Assembly: GCA_029239575.1 (NCBI GenBank)
Contig: JARBUP010000054.1
Coordinates: 1 to 12,943, forward strand
Reading direction: 5' to 3'
From: Bacillota bacterium
GTDB taxonomy: Bacteria; Bacillota; Clostridia; Tissierellales; Sedimentibacteraceae
DNA: 12,943 nt
In this document: piece by piece, positions 5,491 through 12,943 of the stretch
Layout: each line of letters begins with the position of its first letter
How positions within the stretch are numbered: position 1 is the stretch's first letter
The notes under the pieces: model-generated
Databases searched by the model: none
What the model saw: only the letters and a program-made list of their open reading frames with translations
What the model was told of the DNA's origin: nothing
Program-made: the position numbers and the translations under genes

Positions 5491-6327
5491 ATGACAAATT
5501 TTAGTATGGTATTAAATAAGTTTTTTAAATTGCCAGTTCATCCATTTAACTTAAATAATGAAGGCAAAAAGACTTATTCAGAATGGCAATATGAAAAAGG
5601 AATAGATACAATTAAATTTTATTTGAAACATACAACAGTGGATGAAATGTTTGAAAATAAAGACGTATTAGATATAGGATGTGGCGCAGGTGGAAAAACA
5701 GTTTTTTATGCATCACAAAAAGTAAAAAGTATCACAGGAATAGAAATTCTTAGTAAGTATAAAAAAGAAGCTGAGTTTTTAGCAAGAAAATATGGTGTAG
5801 AGGATAAATTTAAATTTGTTAGTGCAGATGCTTCTGTAATGCCTTTTGAAAATGAATCATTTGATACAATTATTATGAATGATGCAATGGAACATGTTGA
5901 TGAGCCTGAAAAAGTTTTGGAAGAATGTTTCCGTGTATTAAAAAAGGATGGAAAACTTTATTTGAATTTTCCACCGTATAACCATCCATATGGGGCACAT
6001 TTAAGCGATGCAATTGGAATTCCATGGGTACATGTTTTATTTAGCGAAAAAACACTCATTAATACATATAAAGAATTAGTAAAAAACTTACCTGATGGTA
6101 AGGATAGAATTGAATTTAGAATAGGCAAAAGGGAAGATGGAACGGAATATTTTTCTTACATCAATAAAATGTCTATTAAAAGGTATCAAAAAATATTAAA
6201 CAATAGTAAATTCACTGTTGAGTATTATAAAGAAGAACCTTTAAGAAATTTATTTAAACATGTAGCTAAATTACCTTTTTTCAAAGAGTATTTAGTAAAA
6301 ATGGTTGTATGTGTATTAAAGAAATAA
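5491..6327 (+). CDS. SAM-dependent class I methyltransferase, substrate unknown
   Basis: The 278-residue soluble protein has a Rossmann-type methyltransferase core: motif I VLDIGCGAG (59-67), acidic residue E85 at the end of the second strand (TGIE), D113 in SADAS, then FDTIIMNDAMEHVDEPEKV (124-142, motif of the Methyltransf_11 group) and LYLNFPPY (157-164). Residues after about 165 form a variable C-terminal part that would define the substrate and resembles nothing I can name. ATG 5491 is preceded by GAGG at 5481-5484. The gene stands alone between its own promoter and terminator. Its position between a glycan-acylation pair and cell-wall polymer genes makes a sugar, lipid or glycan substrate plausible, but this is inference from location only. 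Confidence 0.87.
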   Translation: MTNFSMVLNKFFKLPVHPFNLNNEGKKTYSEWQYEKGIDTIKFYLKHTTVDEMFENKDVLDIGCGAGGKTVFYASQKVKSITGIEILSKYKKEAEFLARKYGVEDKFKFVSADASVMPFENESFDTIIMNDAMEHVDEPEKVLEECFRVLKKDGKLYLNFPPYNHPYGAHLSDAIGIPWVHVLFSEKTLINTYKELVKNLPDGKDRIEFRIGKREDGTEYFSYINKMSIKRYQKILNNSKFTVEYYKEEPLRNLFKHVAKLPFFKEYLVKMVVCVLKK

Positions 6328-6330
6328 AGT

Positions 6331-6357
6331 AAAGGGCGGACCTAATGTTCGTCCTTT
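6331..6357 (+). terminator. Hairpin terminator of the methyltransferase gene
   Basis: AAAGGGCGGAC (6331-6341) pairs with GTTCGTCCTTT (6347-6357) around a CTAAT loop, an 11-bp stem with two G-U pairs when read as RNA. It starts 3 bases past the stop codon. The following T-run is short and interrupted (TTTAAATTT), so termination may be leaky. Confidence 0.65.
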
Positions 6358-6430
6358 AAATTTATAGGTTTTTAAGCAGTTCATTGTATTTTATTATGTA
6401 ACCTATTAATAATAAATGGTAGATTAGTTA

Positions 6431-6459
6431 TTGATTTTATATTGTTAATATGATATTGT
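6431..6459 (+). promoter_or_regulatory. Candidate promoter of the wall-polymer operon
   Basis: TTGATT (6431-6436) and TATTGT (6454-6459) are 17 bases apart, with TGA before the -10. The match is imperfect and the region is AT-rich, so other placements are possible. The remaining 6360-6520 gap holds no gene that I can see. It overlaps a short direct repeat at 6439-6463. Confidence 0.35.
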
Positions 6460-6463
6460 TAAT
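6439..6463 (+). repeat. Two direct copies of ATATTGTTAAT, 14 bases apart
   Basis: The 11-mer starts at 6439 and again at 6453. It overlaps the candidate promoter upstream of the DUF5693 gene. It may be an operator or simply AT-rich chance. Confidence 0.6.
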
Positions 6464-6520
6464 TGTATTTTTAGAGTATATTTAGAATTATTTACTAAAA
6501 AGAGGAGAGCATAAAGAAAA

Positions 6521-8671
6521 ATGAAGATAAATAAAATAGATAAATTTGTTATTTTATTAATATGTTTAACATTTCTTGTTGGTATAAATACTATTTATCA
6601 CAGGATAAATAACGAAAAAGCATATAAGACTGCTGAATTTGTTATTGACTATGATGAAATGGAAAAGTTTTCAGAAAGTTCTGATAAAGATTTAAGCTAT
6701 TGGCTTAACAAATTTAAAGGATATGGAGCTTATTCAGTTGCAGTACCTGAGGAAACAATAAAAAGATTAATAGAAAATGGTCAGCCTTTAAAAGCTGATA
6801 TAGTCTCAGAACTTGTTAAAAATTATGATTGGCAAAAAAATTATCCAACTGAAATCATAGAAAGAATAAATAGCAAAGCTATTGATAATACAGATGCAAT
6901 AATAGCAACAAGCGATAAATCTCTTTATGAATATATAAATTTAGGTTTGTCTGAAAGATATGATAAGCAATTTTATGAAACACTAAAAATTGATGATAGT
7001 TTTTATATAATTTTAAATGGCACTAGCGAAGACCTTTATTATGGTAATACTCAAAGAATCACTGATATTAATGGTAAGGGAATTTCAGAAACAAAAGAAA
7101 TAGTGGACACTAGATTGTTTAACATAGGTGTTGGTTATGATGAAGAAAAAATAAATTTAGTAAAACAAGTAGGTTTAGATGTAATTTTAAGACCTATTAA
7201 TTTTCCTACATACAATGAGAAATTAGTTGATGTTTATGATTCTGCTAATAAAAAATATAATTTGACACCAAGAGTTTATTTAATGGGTGGCAAAGAAGTA
7301 TTAGGATTTCCAGATAATGAAGATAGTTTTTTAAATTATGTTAAAGAAAATAATATAGCTACAGTTTTAATTGAAAGCGCTAATCAAAGAGAGCATTTAG
7401 AACAAGAAGGAATTAATAAGCTTGTAGAAAAATCTAATTACAATGCTGTAAGAGCTTTTACGATGTGGGATTATGTAAGACAAAGAAATGAATATTACAA
7501 TTATGAAGGCGCTGAAGAAATTGAAAATACAATATTTAGAGCTATCACTGAACGTAATATTAGATTAATATATTTTAAACCTTTTTTTGAAGAAGAAGGA
7601 TCATCAAAATATTTAACTGATGAAGCTGAATATGATAGAACATTTACTAGTTTATCACAAAGACTAAAACAACATGGTATAAAAATTGGTGCTACAGTAC
7701 CTATTGAAGAATTCCACATAGGAGCTAAAAGATTATCCATATTAGCATTTGGAATAACACTATCAGCTGTATTTTTGTTTTTAAAAATGTTTAATATTAA
7801 ACACAAAAAAGCTAATTTGCTTTACTTAGCTTCAATACCTGCTGCATTAATTCCATTAGTTACAAGGGGATTAGCTGAAAAAGGTTTTGGATTTTTATCA
7901 GCAGTTGTATTTTCAGGTCTTGCAATTTTATTTTTCATGACTGAAATTAAAAAAGTGTTGAATTCAAATAAAAAACATTCAAATATACAGATGATGATTA
8001 AATCAGCATATATTTTAACAGTGACCATTGCAATTTCTATAGCAGGAGCAATATTTGAAGATTCCATGCTTGCAGATGTAAAATATTTTCTTGAAATGGA
8101 TATATTCAGAGGAGTTAAATTTGCACAAATACTTCCTTTTGGAATATTTTTAATAATTTATTTAGTTTATTTTATGATTAAAGATGATAAAAATAAATTT
8201 AAAGATATGTTTAATATTGTTAAAGGATTATTAAATCACAATATAAAAATTTATTATGCAATATTAGCTGGTATTATCGGGATAATTGGGTATATTTATA
8301 TTGCAAGAACTGGGCATGAAACAGATATTCAACCTTCTAATTTAGAGATGATATTTAGAAACTTTTTAGAAAATGTACTTTTAGCAAGACCAAGAACAAA
8401 AGAATTTTTAATAGCATTCCCAGCAATATTTGCAGCTATATACACTGCAAATAAAAAGTCAGAGTTTTTTACATTTATATTTATGTTAGCTGCTGCTATT
8501 GGCACTTCTTCTGTTATTAATACATTTTCACATTTAAGAACACCTATTTATTTATCATTGTCAAGAACTATGATAGCTTTGATTTTTGGTATAGTTATAG
8601 GATGTATTTTAATATTGCTGCTAAATTATATTTTTAAATTACTTACTAAAATACAGGAGAAATTGCAGTGA
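6521..8671 (+). CDS. DUF5693-type polytopic membrane protein linked to csaB
   Basis: The 716-residue product has an N-terminal membrane segment (about 9-26), a large domain of roughly 375 residues predicted outside the membrane (27-403), then about eight or nine hydrophobic helices (405-422, 432-447, 457-473, 495-512, 534-552, 578-595, 629-643, 648-662, 683-705). Conserved-looking polar motifs lie between the helices: ARTGHE (595-600), ARPRTKEF (622-629) and HLRTP (671-675). The architecture and its place immediately before csaB fit the DUF5693 family, whose function is not established. The outside domain has an alternating alpha/beta feel (IGVGYDEEK, DVILRPINFP, PRVYLMGG, TVLIES), which suggests a TIM-barrel-like or glycosidase-like fold, but I see no certain catalytic residues. 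GAGGAG lies 13 bases upstream of the ATG, rather far. The stop overlaps the csaB start by four bases. Confidence 0.8.
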   Translation: MKINKIDKFVILLICLTFLVGINTIYHRINNEKAYKTAEFVIDYDEMEKFSESSDKDLSYWLNKFKGYGAYSVAVPEETIKRLIENGQPLKADIVSELVKNYDWQKNYPTEIIERINSKAIDNTDAIIATSDKSLYEYINLGLSERYDKQFYETLKIDDSFYIILNGTSEDLYYGNTQRITDINGKGISETKEIVDTRLFNIGVGYDEEKINLVKQVGLDVILRPINFPTYNEKLVDVYDSANKKYNLTPRVYLMGGKEVLGFPDNEDSFLNYVKENNIATVLIESANQREHLEQEGINKLVEKSNYNAVRAFTMWDYVRQRNEYYNYEGAEEIENTIFRAITERNIRLIYFKPFFEEEGSSKYLTDEAEYDRTFTSLSQRLKQHGIKIGATVPIEEFHIGAKRLSILAFGITLSAVFLFLKMFNIKHKKANLLYLASIPAALIPLVTRGLAEKGFGFLSAVVFSGLAILFFMTEIKKVLNSNKKHSNIQMMIKSAYILTVTIAISIAGAIFEDSMLADVKYFLEMDIFRGVKFAQILPFGIFLIIYLVYFMIKDDKNKFKDMFNIVKGLLNHNIKIYYAILAGIIGIIGYIYIARTGHETDIQPSNLEMIFRNFLENVLLARPRTKEFLIAFPAIFAAIYTANKKSEFFTFIFMLAAAIGTSSVINTFSHLRTPIYLSLSRTMIALIFGIVIGCILILLLNYIFKLLTKIQEKLQ

Positions 8672-9747
8672 ACTCAGGGAGTAAAATTTTATTAGCTGGA
8701 TATTATGGCTACGGTAATTTAGGTGATGAAGCAATTCTTGAAATGGTTTTAAAACAACTTTTTCAAATAGTTGACAGTGAAAATATTACAGTTTTATCAA
8801 GCAATAAAAATGAAACATCTAAAAAATATAATATAAATTCTATCGACCGCTATAATGTTTTATCAATTATAAGTCATTTAAAAAAATCTAAAGCATTAAT
8901 ATTTGGCGGCGGTAGTTTATTGCAAGATGTTACAAGTAAAAGAAGCATTTATTATTATTTGTTTTTAATAAAACTAGCAAAACTTATGAAAAATAAAGTT
9001 ATTATGCTTAGTCAAGGAATAGGACCAATAGTAAATGAAAGAAGCAAAACTGCAACAGTTAAAGCATTAAAAAATGTAGATTATATAACTGTTAGAGATA
9101 TTCAATCTAAAAATTTCTTAGAAGAATTAGGCGTTGATAAAAATAAATTATATTTATCATCGGATCCAGTTATTAATTTTTGTTCAAATGATGTTGAAAT
9201 TAAAGAAGAAACTATTGAAAACAATAAAAAAAGTGTATGTTTTTCTCTTAGAAACTGGAATAATGTAAATGTAAGCGAAAAAATAAGCACTGTAGCAGAA
9301 ATGTTAATTAAAAATAATATAGAATGTCATTTTATACCATTTTATTACAATGAGGATTTACCTTTAATAAAAGAGGTAGAGGAAATATTAAATAAAAAGA
9401 GTATAAATGCAATTTATTATAAAGAAAAACTTTCAACAAATGAAGCATTTGATATAATAAAAAACATGAATTTATTAGTTGGAGTAAGGCTTCATTCATT
9501 AATATTTGCAGCATCCGCTAATGTTCCGTTTGTAGCAGTATCATATGATCATAAAGTTGATCACTTTGTTGAATCTGTTGATATGAATGTTGAATGTAAT
9601 ATAGAAAATATTGATGAAAATAATCTTTATAACGAAATAATTAAAAAGCTTCAAAATGAAAATGTAGAAAAACAAAAGCTTACAGAAAAAGTAAAAAGCT
9701 TAAGAAATTCTTTAAATGTAAATTATAATATTTTAAAAGATATTTAA
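8668..9747 (+). CDS. csaB: Polysaccharide pyruvyl transferase CsaB
   Basis: This enzyme is predicted to transfer pyruvate from phosphoenolpyruvate as a ketal onto ManNAc of the secondary cell wall polymer, creating the ligand for SLH-domain proteins. The 359 residues carry the family pattern: GYYGYGNLGDE (11-21), IFGGGSLLQD (78-87), SQGIGP (115-120), TVRDIQS (141-147), SSDPV (164-168), GVRLHS (272-277) and YDHKV (293-297). There is no signal peptide, so it acts in the cytoplasm before export. The start is a GTG overlapping the preceding stop (GTGA), with AGGAG a few bases upstream, so it is translationally coupled to the DUF5693 gene. The next gene, a ManNAc transferase, makes the acceptor sugar linkage. 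The tail after residue 315 is Lys/Asn-rich and weakly conserved. Confidence 0.9.
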   Translation: MNSGSKILLAGYYGYGNLGDEAILEMVLKQLFQIVDSENITVLSSNKNETSKKYNINSIDRYNVLSIISHLKKSKALIFGGGSLLQDVTSKRSIYYYLFLIKLAKLMKNKVIMLSQGIGPIVNERSKTATVKALKNVDYITVRDIQSKNFLEELGVDKNKLYLSSDPVINFCSNDVEIKEETIENNKKSVCFSLRNWNNVNVSEKISTVAEMLIKNNIECHFIPFYYNEDLPLIKEVEEILNKKSINAIYYKEKLSTNEAFDIIKNMNLLVGVRLHSLIFAASANVPFVAVSYDHKVDHFVESVDMNVECNIENIDENNLYNEIIKKLQNENVEKQKLTEKVKSLRNSLNVNYNILKDI

Positions 9748-9757
9748 CGAGGTTGTT

Positions 9758-10525
9758 ATGGATAAAATTAGTATAATGGGTGTAAGAATTAATAATGTCT
9801 CAATGGATGAAGTTTTAAAAACTGCTGAACAGAAATTAAAAAATAAAGAAAAATATATAATTTATACACCAAATACAGAAATTATTATGATGTGTCAAAA
9901 TGATGATGAATTTTTAAAATATATGAATGATTCAGATATTAATGTACCCGATGGTATTGGATTAATATATGCTTCTAAAATAAAAAATCATCCTTTAAAA
10001 GAAAAAGTAGCTGGATTTGATTTATCTATGAATTTGCTTAATTTAGCAAATGAAAATAATTTAAAACTATATGCTGTGGGTGGAAAGCCTGGTGTAGCTG
10101 AAGAAGCTATGAAAAAAATACATGAGAATTATCCTAATATTAATATAGTAGGAAGCCATCATGGTTATTTTAAAGGAGCTCATTTAAATCAAGGTGGACA
10201 TGAAGAAGAACAAAAAGTTGTAAATGAGATAAATGAACTAAATCCTGATATTTTGTTTGTAGGTTTTGGTGCTAAAAAACAGGAGCAATGGATAGAATTT
10301 AATAAATATAGATTAAATGCTAATATTATTATAGGAAATGGCGGAACTATAGATGTTCTTGCTGGCAATGTAAAAAGAGCACCTGAAATATATATTAAAT
10401 TAGGTTTGGAATGGCTCTACAGATTAATGAAAGAACCAAATAGAATATCAAGACAAGTAGTTTTGCCTGTTTTTATGTTAAAGATTATCTTTGGCAATAA
10501 AAATATTGTTAAAGAAATTAAATAA
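9758..10525 (+). CDS. tagA: WecG/TagA/CpsF-family N-acetylmannosaminyltransferase
   Basis: The enzyme is predicted to add ManNAc from UDP-ManNAc to undecaprenyl-PP-GlcNAc, an early step of wall teichoic acid or secondary wall polymer synthesis, at the inner face of the membrane. The 255 residues show the family blocks: YTPNTE (36-41) with T37, NVPDGIG (62-68) with the likely catalytic D65, VAGFDL (84-89), LYAVGGKPG (104-112), FVGFGAKKQEQW (167-178) and NGGTIDVLAG (194-203). The C-terminal appendage, GLEWLYRLMKEPNRISRQ (216-233), is basic and aromatic as in TagA, where it contacts membrane and substrate. A short hydrophilic insertion, LNQGGHEEEQ (143-152), follows GYFKGA. Ten bases separate it from csaB, with GAGG 5 bases before the ATG. 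A different acceptor or nucleotide sugar is possible, since the family also includes WecG and CpsF-like enzymes. Confidence 0.88.
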   Translation: MDKISIMGVRINNVSMDEVLKTAEQKLKNKEKYIIYTPNTEIIMMCQNDDEFLKYMNDSDINVPDGIGLIYASKIKNHPLKEKVAGFDLSMNLLNLANENNLKLYAVGGKPGVAEEAMKKIHENYPNINIVGSHHGYFKGAHLNQGGHEEEQKVVNEINELNPDILFVGFGAKKQEQWIEFNKYRLNANIIIGNGGTIDVLAGNVKRAPEIYIKLGLEWLYRLMKEPNRISRQVVLPVFMLKIIFGNKNIVKEIK

Positions 10526-10555
10526 AAAAAATTTAGCATTATTTTGGAGGGTTAA

Positions 10556-11203
10556 ATGAAATTATTTATTGATACTGCAAATGTTAATGAAATTGCTTTA
10601 GCTAATGATATGGGAGTTATTTGTGGTGTTACTACAAATCCATCCTTAATAGCAAAAGAAGGACGTTTTTTTGAAGATGTTGTTAGAGAAATTACATCCA
10701 TAGTTGATGGTCCTATTAGTGCAGAAGTTATAAGTTTAAATTCTGAAGGAATGATAAAAGAAGCTGTAGAACTTGTAAAAATACATAAAAATATTGTTGT
10801 AAAAATACCTATGACTGCTGAAGGATTAAAAGCAGTTAAAGTATTAAACAAAGAAAAAATAAAAACAAATGTAACATTAATTTTTTCAGCTGGCCAGGCG
10901 TTATTAGCAGCAAAAGCTGGAGCAACATATGTAAGTCCTTTTGTTGGAAGATTAGATGACATAAGCAATAATGGTATGGATTTATTAAAAGAAATAGTTG
11001 AGATATTTAATAACTTTAGTATTAAAACTGAAATTATTGCTGCAAGTATTAGACATCCAATGCATGTAACACAGGCTGCAAGAATAGGATGCCATATAGC
11101 AACTGTACCATATAAAGTTATTTTACAATTAACAAAACATCCGTTAACAGATAAAGGCATAGAACAATTTTTAAAAGATTGGGAAACTGTACCTAAAATA
11201 TAA
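10556..11203 (+). CDS. tal: Transaldolase (short, Bacillus type)
   Basis: This is a cytosolic enzyme of the non-oxidative pentose phosphate pathway that moves a dihydroxyacetone unit from sedoheptulose 7-phosphate to glyceraldehyde 3-phosphate. The 215 residues form the small TIM-barrel version. FIDTAN (4-9) supplies D6, GVTTNPSL (24-31) supplies N28, and K83 in VVKIPMT is the Schiff-base lysine. Two positions separate transaldolase from fructose-6-phosphate aldolase. Here SAEVIS has Glu (E57) where FsaA has Gln, and SPFVGRLDD has Phe (F129) where FsaA has Tyr. Both point to transaldolase, and the sequence closely follows the B. subtilis enzyme as I recall it, including TKHPLTDKGIEQFL. TGGAGGG precedes the ATG. 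The two transketolase subunits follow, so the three genes form a functional block. Confidence 0.92.
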   Translation: MKLFIDTANVNEIALANDMGVICGVTTNPSLIAKEGRFFEDVVREITSIVDGPISAEVISLNSEGMIKEAVELVKIHKNIVVKIPMTAEGLKAVKVLNKEKIKTNVTLIFSAGQALLAAKAGATYVSPFVGRLDDISNNGMDLLKEIVEIFNNFSIKTEIIAASIRHPMHVTQAARIGCHIATVPYKVILQLTKHPLTDKGIEQFLKDWETVPKI

Positions 11204-11214
11204 TAGGAGGAAAA

Positions 11215-12036
11215 ATGAATAATCAAGAATTATCACTTATTGCAAAAAATGTAAGAAAAAACATATTGTCCATGATTCATACAGCAAATTCAGGTCATCC
11301 AGGAGGATCTTTATCAGCGGTTGAAATCATGACATATCTTTATTTTGAAGAAATGAATATAAGCTCACCAACGGACGAAAATAGAGACTATTTTATATTG
11401 TCAAAAGGTCACGCTGCACCTGTTTTATATTCTACTCTAATGGAAAAAGGATTTTTAGATAAAAATTTAATTCCTACTTTAAGACAAATTAATTCAAAGC
11501 TACAAGGACATCCAGATATGAACAAAATACCTGGTATAGAAGCATCAACTGGTTCTTTAGGTCAAGGGCTTTCCATTGCTAATGGAATTGCTTTATCATT
11601 AAAACTTGACAAAAAAGAAAATAGAGTTTTTGCCCTTTTAGGTGATGGAGAAATACAAGAAGGTATGATTTGGGAAGCTGCTATGTTAGCAAGCCACTAT
11701 GGATTATCTAATGTAACTGCAATTTTAGATCGCAACGGTTTACAAATTGATGGTAAAAATGAAGATGTAATGAATATAGAACCAGTTGAAGAAAAATGGA
11801 CAGCTTTTGGATGGCATGTTATAAGAATTTGCGGACATGACATAGAACAATTAAGAAAAGCGTTCGAAGAAAGAAAGAAAATAAATGATAAACCAGTTAT
11901 AATTATAGCTGATACTGTTAAAGGAAAATGTGTATCATTTATGGAAAACAAAGCTTCATGGCATGGTAAAGCACCAAATGCTGAAGAATATAATACAGCT
12001 TTAAAAGAAATAGAAGAATTCGGAGGTGACAAATAA
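11215..12036 (+). CDS. Transketolase, N-terminal (thiamine pyrophosphate-binding) subunit
   Basis: The 273 residues correspond to the N-terminal half of transketolase, as found in bacteria that make the enzyme from two polypeptides. SGHPGGSLS (26-34), KGHAAPVLY (64-72), the TGSLGQGLS loop (112-120) and the TPP/Mg signature GDGEIQEG (143-150), continuing to N174 in DRNGLQIDG, are all intact. WHGKAPN (249-255) near the end is also typical. It needs the C-terminal subunit encoded next for activity, because the active site lies between the two. AGGAGG sits a few bases before the ATG and 11 bases separate it from the transaldolase gene. The partner start overlaps its stop by one base (TAATG), so equal production of the two subunits is expected. 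Confidence 0.95.
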   Translation: MNNQELSLIAKNVRKNILSMIHTANSGHPGGSLSAVEIMTYLYFEEMNISSPTDENRDYFILSKGHAAPVLYSTLMEKGFLDKNLIPTLRQINSKLQGHPDMNKIPGIEASTGSLGQGLSIANGIALSLKLDKKENRVFALLGDGEIQEGMIWEAAMLASHYGLSNVTAILDRNGLQIDGKNEDVMNIEPVEEKWTAFGWHVIRICGHDIEQLRKAFEERKKINDKPVIIIADTVKGKCVSFMENKASWHGKAPNAEEYNTALKEIEEFGGDK

Positions 12037-12943
12037 TGGCAAAGGCAACAAGAGAAGCTTATGGTGAAGCTTTAAAAAAATTAGCTAAAGAAAATCCTAA
12101 TGTTGTTGTATTAGATGCGGATTTGTCAGGCTCAACTAAAACTGCTGAATTCAAAAAGGTATGCCCTGAAAGATTTTTTAATGTAGGTATTGCTGAACAA
12201 AATTTAATTGGAACTGCAGCTGGTATGGCTGTTGCGGGTAAAATTCCTTTTGCAAGTTCGTTTGCAATGTTTGCGGCAGGAAGAGCATTTGAAATAATAA
12301 GAAATAGTGTGGCATATCCTAAATTAAATGTAAAAATAGCTGCTACCCATGCAGGTTTAACTGTTGGAGAAGATGGAGCATCACATCAAGCAATTGAAGA
12401 TATTAGTTTAATGAGAAGTATCCCTAATATGACTGTAATAAATCCAGCTGATTGTATTGAAGCTGAACAGGCAGTAATAAAAGCAGCAGAATTTTTTGGG
12501 CCTGTGTATATTAGATTAGGAAGAGCTGGTGTAGAAAACATTTATGATGAAAATTATAAATTTGAAATAGGTAAAGGTGTTGAATTAAAGAAGGGTGATG
12601 ACATAACTATAATTGCTACGGGACTTATGGTGCAAAAATCACTAAAAGCTGCAGAAGAATTATCCCAAGAAGGAATTTCTGTTAGGGTAATAAACATTCA
12701 CACAATAAAGCCAATTGATAAAGAAATTATTATAAAGGCTGCAAAAGAAACAAAGGCAATTGTAACTGCAGAAGAACATAGCATTATCGGAGGATTAGGT
12801 AGCGCAGTATTAGAAGTATTATCTGATGAATGTCCAACATTAGTTAAAAGAATCGGAGTTAATGATACTTTTGGCGAATCAGGAAAACCAGATGACCTTC
12901 TTGAAAAATATGGGTTAACTGAAAATCACATTAAAGAAGCTTG
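12036..12943 (+). CDS. Transketolase, C-terminal subunit (partial, runs off the window)
   Basis: ATG at 12036 overlaps the previous stop by one base, with GGAGGTG 7 bases upstream. The frame stays open for 302 codons to the window end. Such subunits are usually about 310 residues, so only a few C-terminal residues are missing. Visible blocks are VVVLDADLSGST (23-34), FFNVGIAEQN (47-56) with the catalytic glutamate E54 that activates thiamine pyrophosphate, FASSFAMFAAGRAFE (72-86), THAGLTVGEDGASHQ (104-118), and the C-terminal domain with ITIIATG, VRVINIHTIKPID and EEHSIIGGLG. It completes the enzyme that shuttles two-carbon units between sugar phosphates. Nothing odd is visible. Confidence 0.95.
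   Translation, partial: MAKATREAYGEALKKLAKENPNVVVLDADLSGSTKTAEFKKVCPERFFNVGIAEQNLIGTAAGMAVAGKIPFASSFAMFAAGRAFEIIRNSVAYPKLNVKIAATHAGLTVGEDGASHQAIEDISLMRSIPNMTVINPADCIEAEQAVIKAAEFFGPVYIRLGRAGVENIYDENYKFEIGKGVELKKGDDITIIATGLMVQKSLKAAEELSQEGISVRVINIHTIKPIDKEIIIKAAKETKAIVTAEEHSIIGGLGSAVLEVLSDECPTLVKRIGVNDTFGESGKPDDLLEKYGLTENHIKEA

Noticed and set aside
6364..6406. ATAGGTT/AACCTAT inverted repeat as a riboswitch or attenuator
   Set aside because: It is only 7 bp with a loop of about 29 bases in AT-rich DNA and has no conserved riboswitch features.
10552..11226. Long minus-strand frame (224 residues) antisense to transaldolase
   Set aside because: The plus-strand frame is a full, intact transaldolase with all catalytic residues. 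The antisense frame has no ribosome binding site or known motif and arises from codon bias.

Overview
The window looks like a chromosomal segment of a low-GC Gram-positive anaerobe of the class Clostridia. The basis is AT-rich coding DNA, strong GGAGG ribosome binding sites, a split (two-subunit) transketolase, a Bacillus-type short transaldolase, and secondary-cell-wall-polymer genes of the csaB/tagA type. The genus cannot be fixed from the sequence alone. I see no tRNA, rRNA, CRISPR array, transposase, integrase or phage gene, and no gene-free stretch longer than about 200 bases.

Layout. (1) Positions 1-1913, plus strand: the last codons of an OppD/DppD-type ATPase, a complete OppF/DppF-type ATPase, and a cytosolic serine hydrolase of the beta-lactamase/penicillin-binding-protein fold. 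This is the 3' end of a peptide-uptake operon, closed by an unusual hairpin whose left arm is duplicated. (2) Positions 2080-5344, minus strand: a membrane-bound O-acyltransferase (MBOAT, AlgI/DltB type) and a DHHW/AlgJ-like extracytoplasmic protein in one transcription unit with its own promoter and terminator. After it comes a separately transcribed small secreted protein with a coiled coil. (3) Positions 5377-5442: two back-to-back sigma-A-like promoters, both with extended -10 elements, driving the MBOAT unit leftward and a methyltransferase gene (5491-6327, with its own terminator) rightward. (4) Positions 6521-12943, plus strand: a tightly packed run consisting of a DUF5693-type polytopic membrane protein, CsaB pyruvyl transferase, a TagA/WecG-family ManNAc transferase, transaldolase, and transketolase N- and C-terminal subunits. 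The last is cut by the window end.

How the genes may work together. TagA-type enzymes add ManNAc to undecaprenyl-PP-GlcNAc and CsaB-type enzymes pyruvylate ManNAc, the modification bound by SLH domains. Together with DUF5693 this suggests assembly of a pyruvylated secondary cell wall polymer. The divergent MBOAT/DHHW pair looks like a machine for acylating an exported glycan, and the methyltransferase may also modify cell-surface material (inference). Transaldolase and transketolase supply non-oxidative pentose phosphate metabolism and are probably just co-transcribed or adjacent. I did not find a clearly new defence or mobile system. The best leads are the acylation pair beside the pyruvylation cassette, the DUF5693 protein, the serine hydrolase lacking the class A glutamate, and the duplicated-arm terminator.
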